Source: a virus. From it: a stretch of 34,200 bases of DNA. The notes beneath the pieces are model-generated. The model saw only the letters and a program-made list of their open reading frames with translations, did no database searches and was not told where the DNA came from. Both the position numbers and the translations under genes were made by a program. Shown here in pieces: positions 25,457 through 33,604 of the stretch. How positions within the stretch are numbered: the first letter of the stretch is position 1; each line of letters begins with the position of its first letter. The DNA lies in IMG/VR virus record IMGVR_UViG_3300032271_001530, positions 1-34,200 of that record; one strand, 5' to 3'.

Positions 25457-28400
25457 TCGGCACATAGCTAGATAAATTGATATGAACTTTATCTGGCTTT
25501 GCAAAATTGCCTCCCCATGTTAAGCCATAATCACTTAGATTAAATGATGTGGCTAAAATTTCTGCCTGACTGCTGTCAATAGCGATTCCTTGGCCATGTG
25601 CATTGAGCTTGCCGCCTTGGCTAATAGGTTTAGCTGGTGTGGTAATATTCGCAGCAGTTGGATTATCTGGGCCGCCGCCAGCTGCTAGCCACTTATTATA
25701 AATTGCTTCTTGTTCAGTTTGTGCTCTATATGCACTGGTAATTGTAACTTTACTGTTGGTTTTATCTTTATAATCCTGAGCTAATTTTAATATAGCACTT
25801 TTGAACGCACCATCAAGTTGATCAAAGTGCGCACGATCTCCGCTGCCTGCTGTAAACACTAATACATCATCAGGATTTATGCCACTGGTATTTTCACCAG
25901 CTGGACCAGTGCCTGCCACTGACGCTACTGCACCATTAGCTGATAAAACATCAATTGCGTATCTACCGTGGTTAAAGTAGTTTGCAGCTATACTGTCTTT
26001 ATTTTTGTCTCGCCATGTTTTGGCTTTATCTACACTTCTGTAATAATGCGCGACAAACAACATGCCAGCTGCTGTACAAATATCATCTGTGGATTTTATC
26101 CCACCATTATTTTTTAAATCATTGTAATTTGCAGTAAATTCATCTAACTGTATTGCATCCTGAGTACTCTTGTAATCCAGAAACGTCGTTAGATTGTTTA
26201 TGCTATCTTTGCCTGTCCAACTTTCATCATGAAGTAAAGCTGAATCACCATATTGTTTATATGCGTCAGGTTTAATATATGCTCTGGCAGAATCTGCTAG
26301 ATATTCTGAATCTATTTGATACTTGCCTACAGTGGTATCATTGGTTGTTTTAGAATAATTCCATTGGCTTTCCATGTAGCCCAATTCGCTCATCATGGCT
26401 TTTACTTGAATCTGATTAAATTGAGGCGCAGAATCTCCGATTCCACCAGGTGGATTATAATTGTCTGATTTATTCAGCCATTCTGCTGGACATGTATCAC
26501 CAAAAAGTGCTTTGCCAGCTGCTTCAGTGATGCCTTGATCTTCAGTAGATGTTGTTGTACTGTTTGTACTGCTGATAACATTGCCAGTGCCATCAGAAAC
26601 TTCTCGATTTTCAGTTTGAGTTTCAGATTGCACGCCAGCGTTGGCTAGAATCTGTTTGACTGAATCTTGATTTCTTTGGATCGCAGCTGCCACATCTGCT
26701 ACAGTGGTATATCCTTTTCTAGCTGTATCAAAGCTAGGATTCGCTCTTTGAGCAGCGCTGCCAGGCTGAAAAACTACGTAATCATCAGGTTTACCAACTG
26801 CTGCAGGCCATAATATGGTCAAATAAATGTCAACAAGTCTTGGAGTAGGTGCTTTTTGATTAAGTTGATTAATTTGAAAATATTTCAATACAAAATCACA
26901 TTGATCCTGACGAGTCAAATCTTTGATGGCTTTGGTTGTTGTGCCACATGCTCGACAAGCATCTACTCCAAACTGAATCAAACCAGTGTAGCCTAGACTG
27001 TTAGTAATAGCCGGATCAAAAGTACCACCAGTTTCTAAATTCATACATGATAACATATCAATATAATTCAAGTTCAATGAGCTGCTGATGCTTTTAACTT
27101 TTTCAATAAAAGGTTTGTCAGTAGACCACGGATAAGGTTGGCCTTTTACTTTGCCTTTATCAAGATTTGCTGAATTTGGTGGCGGCAATGTATAATTGGG
27201 TGGTGCTCCTTTTTTAGGTGGGCATATGCTGCTGTTGACTACTGTGAGTGGTGCATCGCCAGTGACTTGTAAACCATTGGATCCTTGTCGTGTCCAGGGC
27301 TCATGCTGTGGCAGTACAGAAACAATACTTTGTTGACCAGCTACCACTTCTCTCCAAACATTACGAGGAGTAACATTTTTATCACTTATGAAACCAGTGG
27401 CGTTGTGTGAATTTTGTTGTATAACTGTGCCAACGATACTGTTGCCGCCGGCTGTTTTGTTCAAATCAATTTTGCTGCCGTTTATTTGTATAGCACCGCT
27501 GGCACCCATGTTTACAGTGCTAGCGCCAATGTTCATAAAACTGCCTGAGCCAAAATTTACTTTGCCCCCAAAAGCCAATATACTATCTGAACCAGTGGCA
27601 TTTATTTTGGAAGCTGTTATATTAAATTCGTTTCCAGCAAAAAGATTTATATTGTTTTCAGCATGAATATTGACATTTTTACCAGAATGAAGATTCATAT
27701 CTCCTTGTGTGTGCAAATTAAATCCAGCTGCAGTAAAAATATGTAGATGACCTGACCCTGCTAACTCAATCCAAACTGAGCCTTCACTATTAGCAATATA
27801 AAGTATCTTTTCATTATCATTCATAAGAATCTGGTGACCGCCTGCTGTTCTTAATCGAATCAGCTGGTCTTTACCCATTGAATCACCGTCATCCATGACA
27901 AATTGATGGCCGCCTTTTCGAGCACGAACTGCATAGGTGTTATCATCAATTTCACCGCGATTCACTTTATATTGAAAATCTGGATCATCAGCAGGATCAT
28001 TGCCATAAGCACGGCCAGGTGTTGAAATACCAAATACATGACTGGGTGTTTCACGCTGACTGCTGCTGGTTATAGCTCCTCGTATACCATCAATATCTAG
28101 GCCTTGCTTAAACAGTATATTTGCTTGAAACTCATGAATGGGTCTAGGATTATTATAAAAGTTATCTGAGATTGCATCTTTTGCATTTTCATTAAACTCT
28201 ACAACTGGCAAGACTTGTGGTTTTGCCCCATTAATGTCAAGACTTGGTTTGAAATAATCAGATACAGTTGAAACATCTGCCTTGGGATTTGTGGCTATGC
28301 CCGGAACCATGCCATGGCTTAGTGTAGGATTAATACAAGCAAACCAATATCCTCTGCTTGGATCAGCATTAACAAATGTGCATAATACTTGATTGCCTAT

Positions 28401-28721
28401 GTCAGGTGGAATCATCCACATGCCATATGTGTGATTTACTTTATCAAATGCATTGTTCTCGTACTTTGATGGCTGATATGTTGCACCAAAATAAGGACTT
28501 GCATAACTTACAGTTCGCCAAAATGCTGGATCGTTTTCTGTTTTTTCATTTTGAGAACCACCAAAATCTGGTATCCACACTTGTAGTCGGCCACTGCGAG
28601 TCGGATCGTAATTGTCTTTGACAACCCCTATATATGTGGCAGCATCTAGTTTTGTGCCTGCTACTTTTTCTCGATCAGTGTGAATCGGCGTTTTTCTACC
28701 TTGGCGTCTATCTTCAGCCAT
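25452..28721 (-). CDS. 5: Baseplate hub needle protein gp5 with three peptidoglycan-hydrolase-like domains
   Basis: This 1089-residue protein punctures and digests the cell wall. T4 gp5 has 575 residues and one lysozyme. Residues ~29-120 are the OB-fold that seats gp5 in the hub (YIGVVKDNYDPTRSGRLQVW, then IPDFGG). Residues ~269-421 are the VgrG/gp5-type triple-stranded beta-helix (AAGFNLHTQGDMNLHSGKNV and similar strands). Then come three wall-active regions. One is a transglycosylase-like domain with probable catalytic E563 in NLETGGTFDP...GYTGLIQF. A second lysozyme-like domain has E784 in GYMESQWNYS...VGKYQ. The third is a C-terminal M15 peptidase with H1042 and D1049 (NAHGQGIAID) and D1077/H1080 (WGGNFAKPDKVHINL), matching the zinc ligands of L-alanyl-D-glutamate peptidases. 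Ser/Thr-rich linkers separate them. AGAGG lies 7 nt before the ATG. Domain roles come from motifs; activity is untested. Confidence 0.9.
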   Translation of the reverse strand: MAEDRRQGRKTPIHTDREKVAGTKLDAATYIGVVKDNYDPTRSGRLQVWIPDFGGSQNEKTENDPAFWRTVSYASPYFGATYQPSKYENNAFDKVNHTYGMWMIPPDIGNQVLCTFVNADPSRGYWFACINPTLSHGMVPGIATNPKADVSTVSDYFKPSLDINGAKPQVLPVVEFNENAKDAISDNFYNNPRPIHEFQANILFKQGLDIDGIRGAITSSSQRETPSHVFGISTPGRAYGNDPADDPDFQYKVNRGEIDDNTYAVRARKGGHQFVMDDGDSMGKDQLIRLRTAGGHQILMNDNEKILYIANSEGSVWIELAGSGHLHIFTAAGFNLHTQGDMNLHSGKNVNIHAENNINLFAGNEFNITASKINATGSDSILAFGGKVNFGSGSFMNIGASTVNMGASGAIQINGSKIDLNKTAGGNSIVGTVIQQNSHNATGFISDKNVTPRNVWREVVAGQQSIVSVLPQHEPWTRQGSNGLQVTGDAPLTVVNSSICPPKKGAPPNYTLPPPNSANLDKGKVKGQPYPWSTDKPFIEKVKSISSSLNLNYIDMLSCMNLETGGTFDPAITNSLGYTGLIQFGVDACRACGTTTKAIKDLTRQDQCDFVLKYFQINQLNQKAPTPRLVDIYLTILWPAAVGKPDDYVVFQPGSAAQRANPSFDTARKGYTTVADVAAAIQRNQDSVKQILANAGVQSETQTENREVSDGTGNVISSTNSTTTSTEDQGITEAAGKALFGDTCPAEWLNKSDNYNPPGGIGDSAPQFNQIQVKAMMSELGYMESQWNYSKTTNDTTVGKYQIDSEYLADSARAYIKPDAYKQYGDSALLHDESWTGKDSINNLTTFLDYKSTQDAIQLDEFTANYNDLKNNGGIKSTDDICTAAGMLFVAHYYRSVDKAKTWRDKNKDSIAANYFNHGRYAIDVLSANGAVASVAGTGPAGENTSGINPDDVLVFTAGSGDRAHFDQLDGAFKSAILKLAQDYKDKTNSKVTITSAYRAQTEQEAIYNKWLAAGGGPDNPTAANITTPAKPISQGGKLNAHGQGIAIDSSQAEILATSFNLSDYGLTWGGNFAKPDKVHINLSSYVPK

Positions 28722-28741
28722 TGATTAACCTCTTGTTCATT

Positions 28742-31366
28742 TTATATGCCTACCACAAAATCACTGTTCACTATGTTTGATAAACTTTGATCTTGACTAG
28801 TATTTTCATTAAATTCAGTAATTGCTTGGGCATTAGCTCGTTGTGCTTGGTTTGGATTATCTGCTAGCTTGGTGACTGTGCCGTCTGCTCGTGTGATTGT
28901 TGCTCCACCGCCACTGGTGGTAGCTATTGTAGTTGAACTACTGCTTTGTTTTGATAAATTTACAGTAGATGAGCTATTGGTTGTAGAAACTGCCGTTTGA
29001 TTGCCAGAATCTGCTTGCTGTGGCGAGATTTTAGGATCATTGATTTTGTTGCCTTCTGCAAGATTTTTATCAGTGTTTCGATTATCTGCATTTGTTGCGT
29101 TTTCAACTTGATCGGCGTTTGAAGATTTATCATCGCCAGGTTGATTAAACTGTCTTACCATTTCTAAAGATTGTGTAAACTTTCCTTGTACAAACTCACT
29201 TTCTACAGTAAGAACTCTATAATATCCACTGAAAACACTTTCAGAATATTTGGAATCTTTTCGCAATAGTCCGGTGGTTTCATCAATATCTACCGGTGTT
29301 TTAAACGTCACATAACAATAAATCTCAGCTGCGTCCATAACCAAGCTGTTGGTATTCACTAATAACATTTTTGAATCATCATAACTTTCTTGACTGGGAT
29401 TTTCGTAAATGTCATCTTGCTTTATGAAATGAGGATCACCTATTATTTTCAATTTTAAATTGAGCATGTCGCCACGTGGCGTACTGAGTAAACTTTCTTG
29501 CACACTGTGAGCTTGTTTTTTTGTACTGTCAGTTGATGCGTTCAAAATGCCAGTTCCAACTTGATCTGCAACAGGTTTGAAACTCACTGGCGTCACACTG
29601 TTTCCTGATCCATTTATTTTAATACGAGAATTTGAACTATTGGGTGTTTCGTTGTCTTGTTGTTTTGCTGTTTGCTGAGTCTTGCTCAAATCTGATTGTG
29701 CAGCAGTGTAATAAAGAGTGTTGAAGTCTATATCAAAATCTATAATATCGTTGTTTTTGCCAGTGAACATGTAATCATATTTTTTAGCATAACCATCCGG
29801 AAATGATTGATTTGCCCTACTATCTTTAGAATTGTGATACTTAAATGTTTTTACATGATAAACAGTTTTTCTTTGGTACTGATTTCTTTTTTTATCAAAT
29901 GGGCCTAATGTAACTGAAGGTATAATTTTATACCAATTGATAGCTTGTTTTTTAATTGCAGAAGAAAAAGAATCACTGTCCACCACAGATGAAGAATTCT
30001 GCAAATCGCTGCTCAAAGTTGGATCAAGTATCTGATTTGTTATATATTGACTGTTCAGTAATACTTGACCTATCAAAGTCATCAATGATGTGCCGGCATT
30101 TATATTAAATGACTGTCTTTCAAAATCTGGCCCAATTGTTGGTCTAGTTTTTTGAGTATCTGGATTATTGCTTTTTGCTCGATCCGCGGCACTTACAGTG
30201 CCTTTTATTGGTGCTTTATCAGAAGGGTTTTTCTTAGCATATACAATATTGGTTTTCATAGCAGAATCAAATTCTACCTTAATTTCATCAGCAAATTCTT
30301 GTACGCCATTTTTAGCTGCTTGTTGTTGCCATGCGTTATAAGCAGCCACAAAACTTGTGATTCGAGGTGTAGGCGCAGGTGTATCTGCAGTGTTTGTGCC
30401 TTCAGATTTGCTTTTTTCTCCAGTGGTAGTTGTTCTGACATCAGTGTTTGTGGTCTGTGCTGAATCAACACCTTCTTTGGGTGGGTTTGGCACCAAGTCA
30501 TTGATCTGTTTAAGCTGATTTGAATCAAGACTATCAGAAGAAAAAAATTCTTGCACAGTCTTTGCTATTACTTCAAAGTTTGCTGGGCTAGCACTTGAAC
30601 TTTCCATATAAGCAGTATGATTAAATGGCACAGCAGATATTGCGTATTCACCACCCCTGACAGATGCTTTTATTTTCATTTCAGTTAATTTAATTGGTAT
30701 AAACTTAGTATGCTCAGCTAAATTTGCAATTTTACCATTGTCATCATATGCAAAAAAATTAATTTCCAACAAATAAGGTATATCAAGATAATTGTTTGCA
30801 CCTAATTCTTGAACATTTATGTCAATCAAACGATTCAACAAAGTCAATCCATATGGTTCTATTATAGTAAAGCTGAGCTGTATTGCGTTTGTGCCTTGGG
30901 AATGGGAATTCAATCCTATAACTGTAGACATTTTGAAATTATCAAAATAAAAATCATCTTTAAAACTAGGCAATCTTTTATCATGATATCTGCTGGCTGA
31001 ACTTATAAGAGTTTTTTGCGGCTTAAACTGTTTTGGACCACCTTTAGATAATGTATTAAAATTTTCAGCAGTCAATGCATGCAAAGTTAGGCCATAAGTG
31101 TAGTTTGGATAAGCATGCAATGGGTTAGGCACAGGACTAGGTGTTTCATTATTGCCAGCATTAACCGCGGAATTTGTGGTTTTAGTTGCTGCTGCATCTT
31201 CTGTTGAAGCCTTAGGTGTGCTCGAAGAAACAGTAGTAGATTCAGAATCTATAGGATAAAGACTAGCTGCTGCATTTTTTTGTTCCTCTGGTGACAATAA
31301 AGATGCGTTAAAGTTATTAGGTTGATTGATTGCATCAATAATTAATGAATCTTGCTCTACAGCCAT
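28742..31366 (-). CDS. Large baseplate hub-like protein between gp53 and gp5 (gp27 position)
   Basis: This 874-residue protein lies directly before gp5, whose hub partner in T4 is gp27 (391 residues). The first ~80 residues and residues ~290-340 and ~755-835 are low-complexity Ser/Thr/Asn/Gln linkers. Two folded parts are visible. Near 163-245 there is a beta domain (SFTIIEPYGLTLLNRLIDIN, then PYLLEINFFAYDDNGKIANL). Near 644-745 there is a hub-like barrel segment (GDPHFIKQDDIY, then FSGYYRVLTVESEFVQGKFT and QSLEMVRQF), of the kind found in tail-hub proteins. No enzyme motif is seen. AGGT lies 7 nt before the ATG, 1 nt after the gp53 stop, so the two genes are likely translated together. A hub role follows from position and the barrel-like end; homology to gp27 is inferred, not shown. 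Confidence 0.6.
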   Translation of the reverse strand: MAVEQDSLIIDAINQPNNFNASLLSPEEQKNAAASLYPIDSESTTVSSSTPKASTEDAAATKTTNSAVNAGNNETPSPVPNPLHAYPNYTYGLTLHALTAENFNTLSKGGPKQFKPQKTLISSASRYHDKRLPSFKDDFYFDNFKMSTVIGLNSHSQGTNAIQLSFTIIEPYGLTLLNRLIDINVQELGANNYLDIPYLLEINFFAYDDNGKIANLAEHTKFIPIKLTEMKIKASVRGGEYAISAVPFNHTAYMESSSASPANFEVIAKTVQEFFSSDSLDSNQLKQINDLVPNPPKEGVDSAQTTNTDVRTTTTGEKSKSEGTNTADTPAPTPRITSFVAAYNAWQQQAAKNGVQEFADEIKVEFDSAMKTNIVYAKKNPSDKAPIKGTVSAADRAKSNNPDTQKTRPTIGPDFERQSFNINAGTSLMTLIGQVLLNSQYITNQILDPTLSSDLQNSSSVVDSDSFSSAIKKQAINWYKIIPSVTLGPFDKKRNQYQRKTVYHVKTFKYHNSKDSRANQSFPDGYAKKYDYMFTGKNNDIIDFDIDFNTLYYTAAQSDLSKTQQTAKQQDNETPNSSNSRIKINGSGNSVTPVSFKPVADQVGTGILNASTDSTKKQAHSVQESLLSTPRGDMLNLKLKIIGDPHFIKQDDIYENPSQESYDDSKMLLVNTNSLVMDAAEIYCYVTFKTPVDIDETTGLLRKDSKYSESVFSGYYRVLTVESEFVQGKFTQSLEMVRQFNQPGDDKSSNADQVENATNADNRNTDKNLAEGNKINDPKISPQQADSGNQTAVSTTNSSSTVNLSKQSSSSTTIATTSGGGATITRADGTVTKLADNPNQAQRANAQAITEFNENTSQDQSLSNIVNSDFVVGI

Positions 31367-31367
31367 T

Positions 31368-31670
31368 TCAGATACCTAAGTCTGAAACAAGATTTTGTTT
31401 TTTAGGAATATAGATGCTAGTGCCGTTACGAAAATCAAAAACTGGATCATCGATGGTATTAGGATTTCTTTCACGGAATACCCACCATAATGCAGCGTCA
31501 CCGTACAAGTCAAATGCTAGCAAATCTGGTCTAAATTCATACATCTTATCAATAGTGTATAGAACATCATCTGAATATTTTGTAATAGGTCTATAAGTCA
31601 ATATATCTAAAAAACTGCCAAAGGTACCAGTTTTATAATATGGGCTGACCTTACTGTATTGAACGGTCAT
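31368..31670 (-). CDS. 53: Baseplate wedge protein gp53
   Basis: This 100-residue protein is shorter than T4 gp53 (196) but keeps the LysM-like core. The residues YRPITKYSDDVLYTIDKMYE, FRPDLLAFDLYGDAALWWVF and RERNPNTIDDPVFDF run through the middle, followed by NGTSIYIPKKQNL, the usual LysM ending where the IYIP strand sits. gp53 clamps the inner wedge ring to the hub. Its ATG overlaps the stop of the tail-tube cap gene by one base (TGATG), and a strong AGGAGGA sits 8 nt upstream inside that gene. Confidence 0.85.
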   Translation of the reverse strand: MTVQYSKVSPYYKTGTFGSFLDILTYRPITKYSDDVLYTIDKMYEFRPDLLAFDLYGDAALWWVFRERNPNTIDDPVFDFRNGTSIYIPKKQNLVSDLGI

Positions 31671-32584
31671 CAGAAGAATCCTCCTCTACCACGCAATAAT
31701 TTTCCTTGAGCAAAGTCTTTGAGGTTGAAATTATTGTAAACATTCTTGCGACTATAAACTGGCTGAACTGTTACTTGTAGTTGACTGCTGGTTGGCAGTC
31801 TGACTGTTTGGCCACTGGCAGTTGATACCGCTGGCAGTCCACCAGCAGACACAGGTATTTGAATATAATCGACATCACCCGACATTGTGTGTTGAAAACT
31901 CGTTAATACACAACTCACATGTGGAAAATAATAATCACCAAATCCATCTAAAAAAACCAATGGAGGTGGATTGCCGGCTAAGTTGTCATTGCCAAAGAAC
32001 ATTTTGGTAGCTGCTCTAAAGAAATATATCGCTGCCAACAAATATCTGCCTTCATCAATGTTCTGCACAGTGAAATCTCCACTGATTGTTAATGCTGCTA
32101 CTTCAGATCCTTCATAAAAATAGTTTGAGTAGTTGCTGTGAGTAAGATTTTGCTGATTATATCTAGCTGTATGTGTGGTAGATATACTTGGAGTGTATGG
32201 AAATATCACACCATTGGTTCTGACGATCGGTGATATTAAATCTGTGCCTGAATCACTAAATATACTCCAGTCAGCAAGAGAAATCTTGACTCTCCAATCT
32301 TTTTCAGTGCTTGCGCCAGCCATTGTTGGATTTACATTTAAACCAGGCGAAACGTTTGTGTTAGAACCGCCGGCAAATAAGCCTGCAGCTTGCATTCTCA
32401 TACTGCTGGGATCTGGTAAAAATCCACTGGGATAATTATTGCTATAGCCGGGTGCATATACAGAACTAGTTGGTCCAGATAATGTGCCTGTTGTAGGAGT
32501 AGGAGAAAATGCATTTACAGCAGTTTGTGCTGCTATACCTGCTGCTGCATTGATGCCTAGTAGTTCGAGGGTGCTCAGAGCCAT
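31670..32584 (-). CDS. Tail tube cap/initiator protein (gp48/gp54-like)
   Basis: This 304-residue protein resembles the baseplate proteins of T4-like phages that start the tail tube. The N-terminal ~95 residues are Ala/Pro/Ser/Gly-rich. A tube-like domain follows from residue ~97: DWRVKISLADWSIFSD, IVRTNGVIFPYTPSISTTHT, NLTHSNYSNYFYEGSEV, LLAAIYFFRAATKMFFGNDN, and PPPLVFLDGFGDYYFPHVSC. The length is near those of T4 gp48 (364) and gp54 (320), and these two are related, so I do not choose between them. It is the first gene of the minus-strand block. AGGA lies 7 nt before the ATG, and a late-type AATAAATA lies 23 nt before it. The last residues (GRGGFF) are basic and glycine-rich. Assignment to the family is confident; the exact name is not. 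Confidence 0.78.
   Translation of the reverse strand: MALSTLELLGINAAAGIAAQTAVNAFSPTPTTGTLSGPTSSVYAPGYSNNYPSGFLPDPSSMRMQAAGLFAGGSNTNVSPGLNVNPTMAGASTEKDWRVKISLADWSIFSDSGTDLISPIVRTNGVIFPYTPSISTTHTARYNQQNLTHSNYSNYFYEGSEVAALTISGDFTVQNIDEGRYLLAAIYFFRAATKMFFGNDNLAGNPPPLVFLDGFGDYYFPHVSCVLTSFQHTMSGDVDYIQIPVSAGGLPAVSTASGQTVRLPTSSQLQVTVQPVYSRKNVYNNFNLKDFAQGKLLRGRGGFF
31679..31685 (-). promoter_or_regulatory. 53: Strong ribosome-binding site for gp53 inside the upstream gene
   Basis: The minus strand reads AGGAGGA, ending 8 nt before the gp53 ATG. It is the strongest ribosome-binding site in the window and lies within the last codons of the tail-tube cap gene, supporting the overlapping TGATG start. Confidence 0.8.
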
Positions 32585-32607
32585 GATTTATTCCTGATGG
32601 ATATTAT

Positions 32608-32615
32608 TATTTATT
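32608..32615 (-). promoter_or_regulatory. Putative late promoter (AATAAATA) for the baseplate operon
   Basis: The minus strand reads AATAAATA in the 110-bp divergent gap. It ends 23 nt before the tail-tube cap ATG, with AGGA between. It is the likely entry point for late transcription of genes 48/54, 53, hub and 5. Confidence 0.6.
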
Positions 32616-32642
32616 GTGTGTATAAACGGCGAATATTAAAGC

Positions 32643-32671
32643 TTGACATCTAGAAAAAACTGTGTTAGCAT
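32643..32671 (+). promoter_or_regulatory. 55: Sigma-70-like early promoter for gene 55
   Basis: TTGACA (32643-32648), an exact -35 box, is followed after 17 bp by TAGCAT (32666-32671), a four-of-six -10 box. A transcript would start near 32678 and reach AAAGGA and then the ATG at 32695. Being host-type, it fits expression of gp55 before late genes. Confidence 0.7.
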
Positions 32672-32694
32672 GGCCGATCTTTAAAGGAACAAGG

Positions 32695-33573
32695 ATGAAA
32701 ACAAACTATCTAAACAACAAAGACATATTAAAAGAAATACACAAAAGCAAAAACACATACTGCAGTTTCATTGATGCTGAATATGCAGATTATGATATTA
32801 TTCTTGATGATATTACATTGATCTGTACTGAGACTATTTTAGAAGGCAGAACAAATCGTTCTGCACGACTAGCTAAGCTAGCACACGCAACAGCACAGGC
32901 AGCAGATGAAAATGACAAACGCAAAATAGAAGAATTTGAAATTCCCCTAGAATCAATCGCAGATACTGATGTGGTATTTCGTATCATGACATGGGAACAT
33001 ATTCCACTGGATGATGCCAAAACCAAGCGAGCCAGAATGATAGCTTTGGATATTGAAGACGACGAAGATCCATTGTTAATTGATTTCGATGAAGCAGACA
33101 CCACACACAACAAACATGTAAAGTGCAATTTTCCACCGTTCATGCATTATAAAGTAACAGCAGAAGGTATTCCATATTGTGTAGGCAAGAGTCATTGGCA
33201 AGGAGACCTAGTTCAAGGTGAATTCTGCAAAGATCATGGACAAATCACACGCAAACTAGCTCACATGTTTATCAAGCTGTGTGAACGTTATGCTACTCGC
33301 AGTAACTGGCGTGGTTACACGTACAATGACGAGATGCGTGGTCAAGCACTGCTGCAACTCAGCTATAATGGTTTGAAATTTGATGAAAGCAAAAGTCAGA
33401 ACCCCTTCAGCTATTATACCGCAGCAATTACAAACAGTTTCACCAGAATACTGCATGCTGAAAAACGCAACCAAAGTATTCGTGATGATATCCTGGAAGC
33501 AAATGGCATGACACCCAGCTTTACCAGACAATATGAATGGGGTTTGGATAAACCAGGTCACATGGATGATTGA
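32695..33573 (+). CDS. 55: Late-transcription sigma factor gp55
   Basis: gp55 is the T4-type sigma factor that directs host RNA polymerase to TATAAATA late promoters with gp33 and the sliding clamp. I choose the ATG at 32695 (292 residues) over the GTG at 32662: the GTG lies upstream of the predicted transcript start and has no ribosome-binding site, whereas AAAGGA lies 6 nt before the ATG. The C-terminal ~120 residues carry the conserved core: YCVGKSHWQGDLVQGEFCKD (from ~161), RSNWRGYTYNDEMRGQALLQ (from ~202), FDESKSQNPFSYYTAAITNS, and EKRNQSIRDDILEANGMTPS. These correspond to sigma region 2. The N-terminal ~150 residues are more variable and acidic. The protein is longer than T4 gp55 (185), as in aquatic relatives. 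Gene 47 follows closely, as in T4-like genomes. Confidence 0.93.
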   Translation: MKTNYLNNKDILKEIHKSKNTYCSFIDAEYADYDIILDDITLICTETILEGRTNRSARLAKLAHATAQAADENDKRKIEEFEIPLESIADTDVVFRIMTWEHIPLDDAKTKRARMIALDIEDDEDPLLIDFDEADTTHNKHVKCNFPPFMHYKVTAEGIPYCVGKSHWQGDLVQGEFCKDHGQITRKLAHMFIKLCERYATRSNWRGYTYNDEMRGQALLQLSYNGLKFDESKSQNPFSYYTAAITNSFTRILHAEKRNQSIRDDILEANGMTPSFTRQYEWGLDKPGHMDD

Positions 33574-33598
33574 TATTGCTGGTTGAATCTCATATAAT
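33570..33598 (+). promoter_or_regulatory. 47: Sigma-70-like promoter for gene 47, leaderless geometry
   Basis: TTGATA (33570-33575) and TATAAT (33593-33598) are separated by 17 bp; the -10 box is exact. The -35 box overlaps the stop of gene 55. The ATG of gene 47 is only 7 nt after the -10 box, so transcription would start at or next to the ATG. No Shine-Dalgarno sequence is visible. Confidence 0.7.
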
Positions 33599-33604
33599 CT
33601 GTGT

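Noticed and set aside
28742-28752. TATAAAAT-like sequence upstream of gene 5
   Set aside because: It matches only six of eight late-consensus bases, overlaps the end of the hub-like gene, and gene 5 has a good ribosome-binding site for polycistronic translation.
30274-30528. Minus-strand open frame of 84 codons in another frame of the hub-like gene
   Set aside because: It falls in the Ser/Thr-rich linker, where alternative frames stay open by composition; no start signals.
32662-32694. GTG start giving an 11-residue longer gp55
   Set aside because: It begins upstream of the predicted -10 box and has no ribosome-binding site, while the ATG at 32695 has AAAGGA at proper distance.
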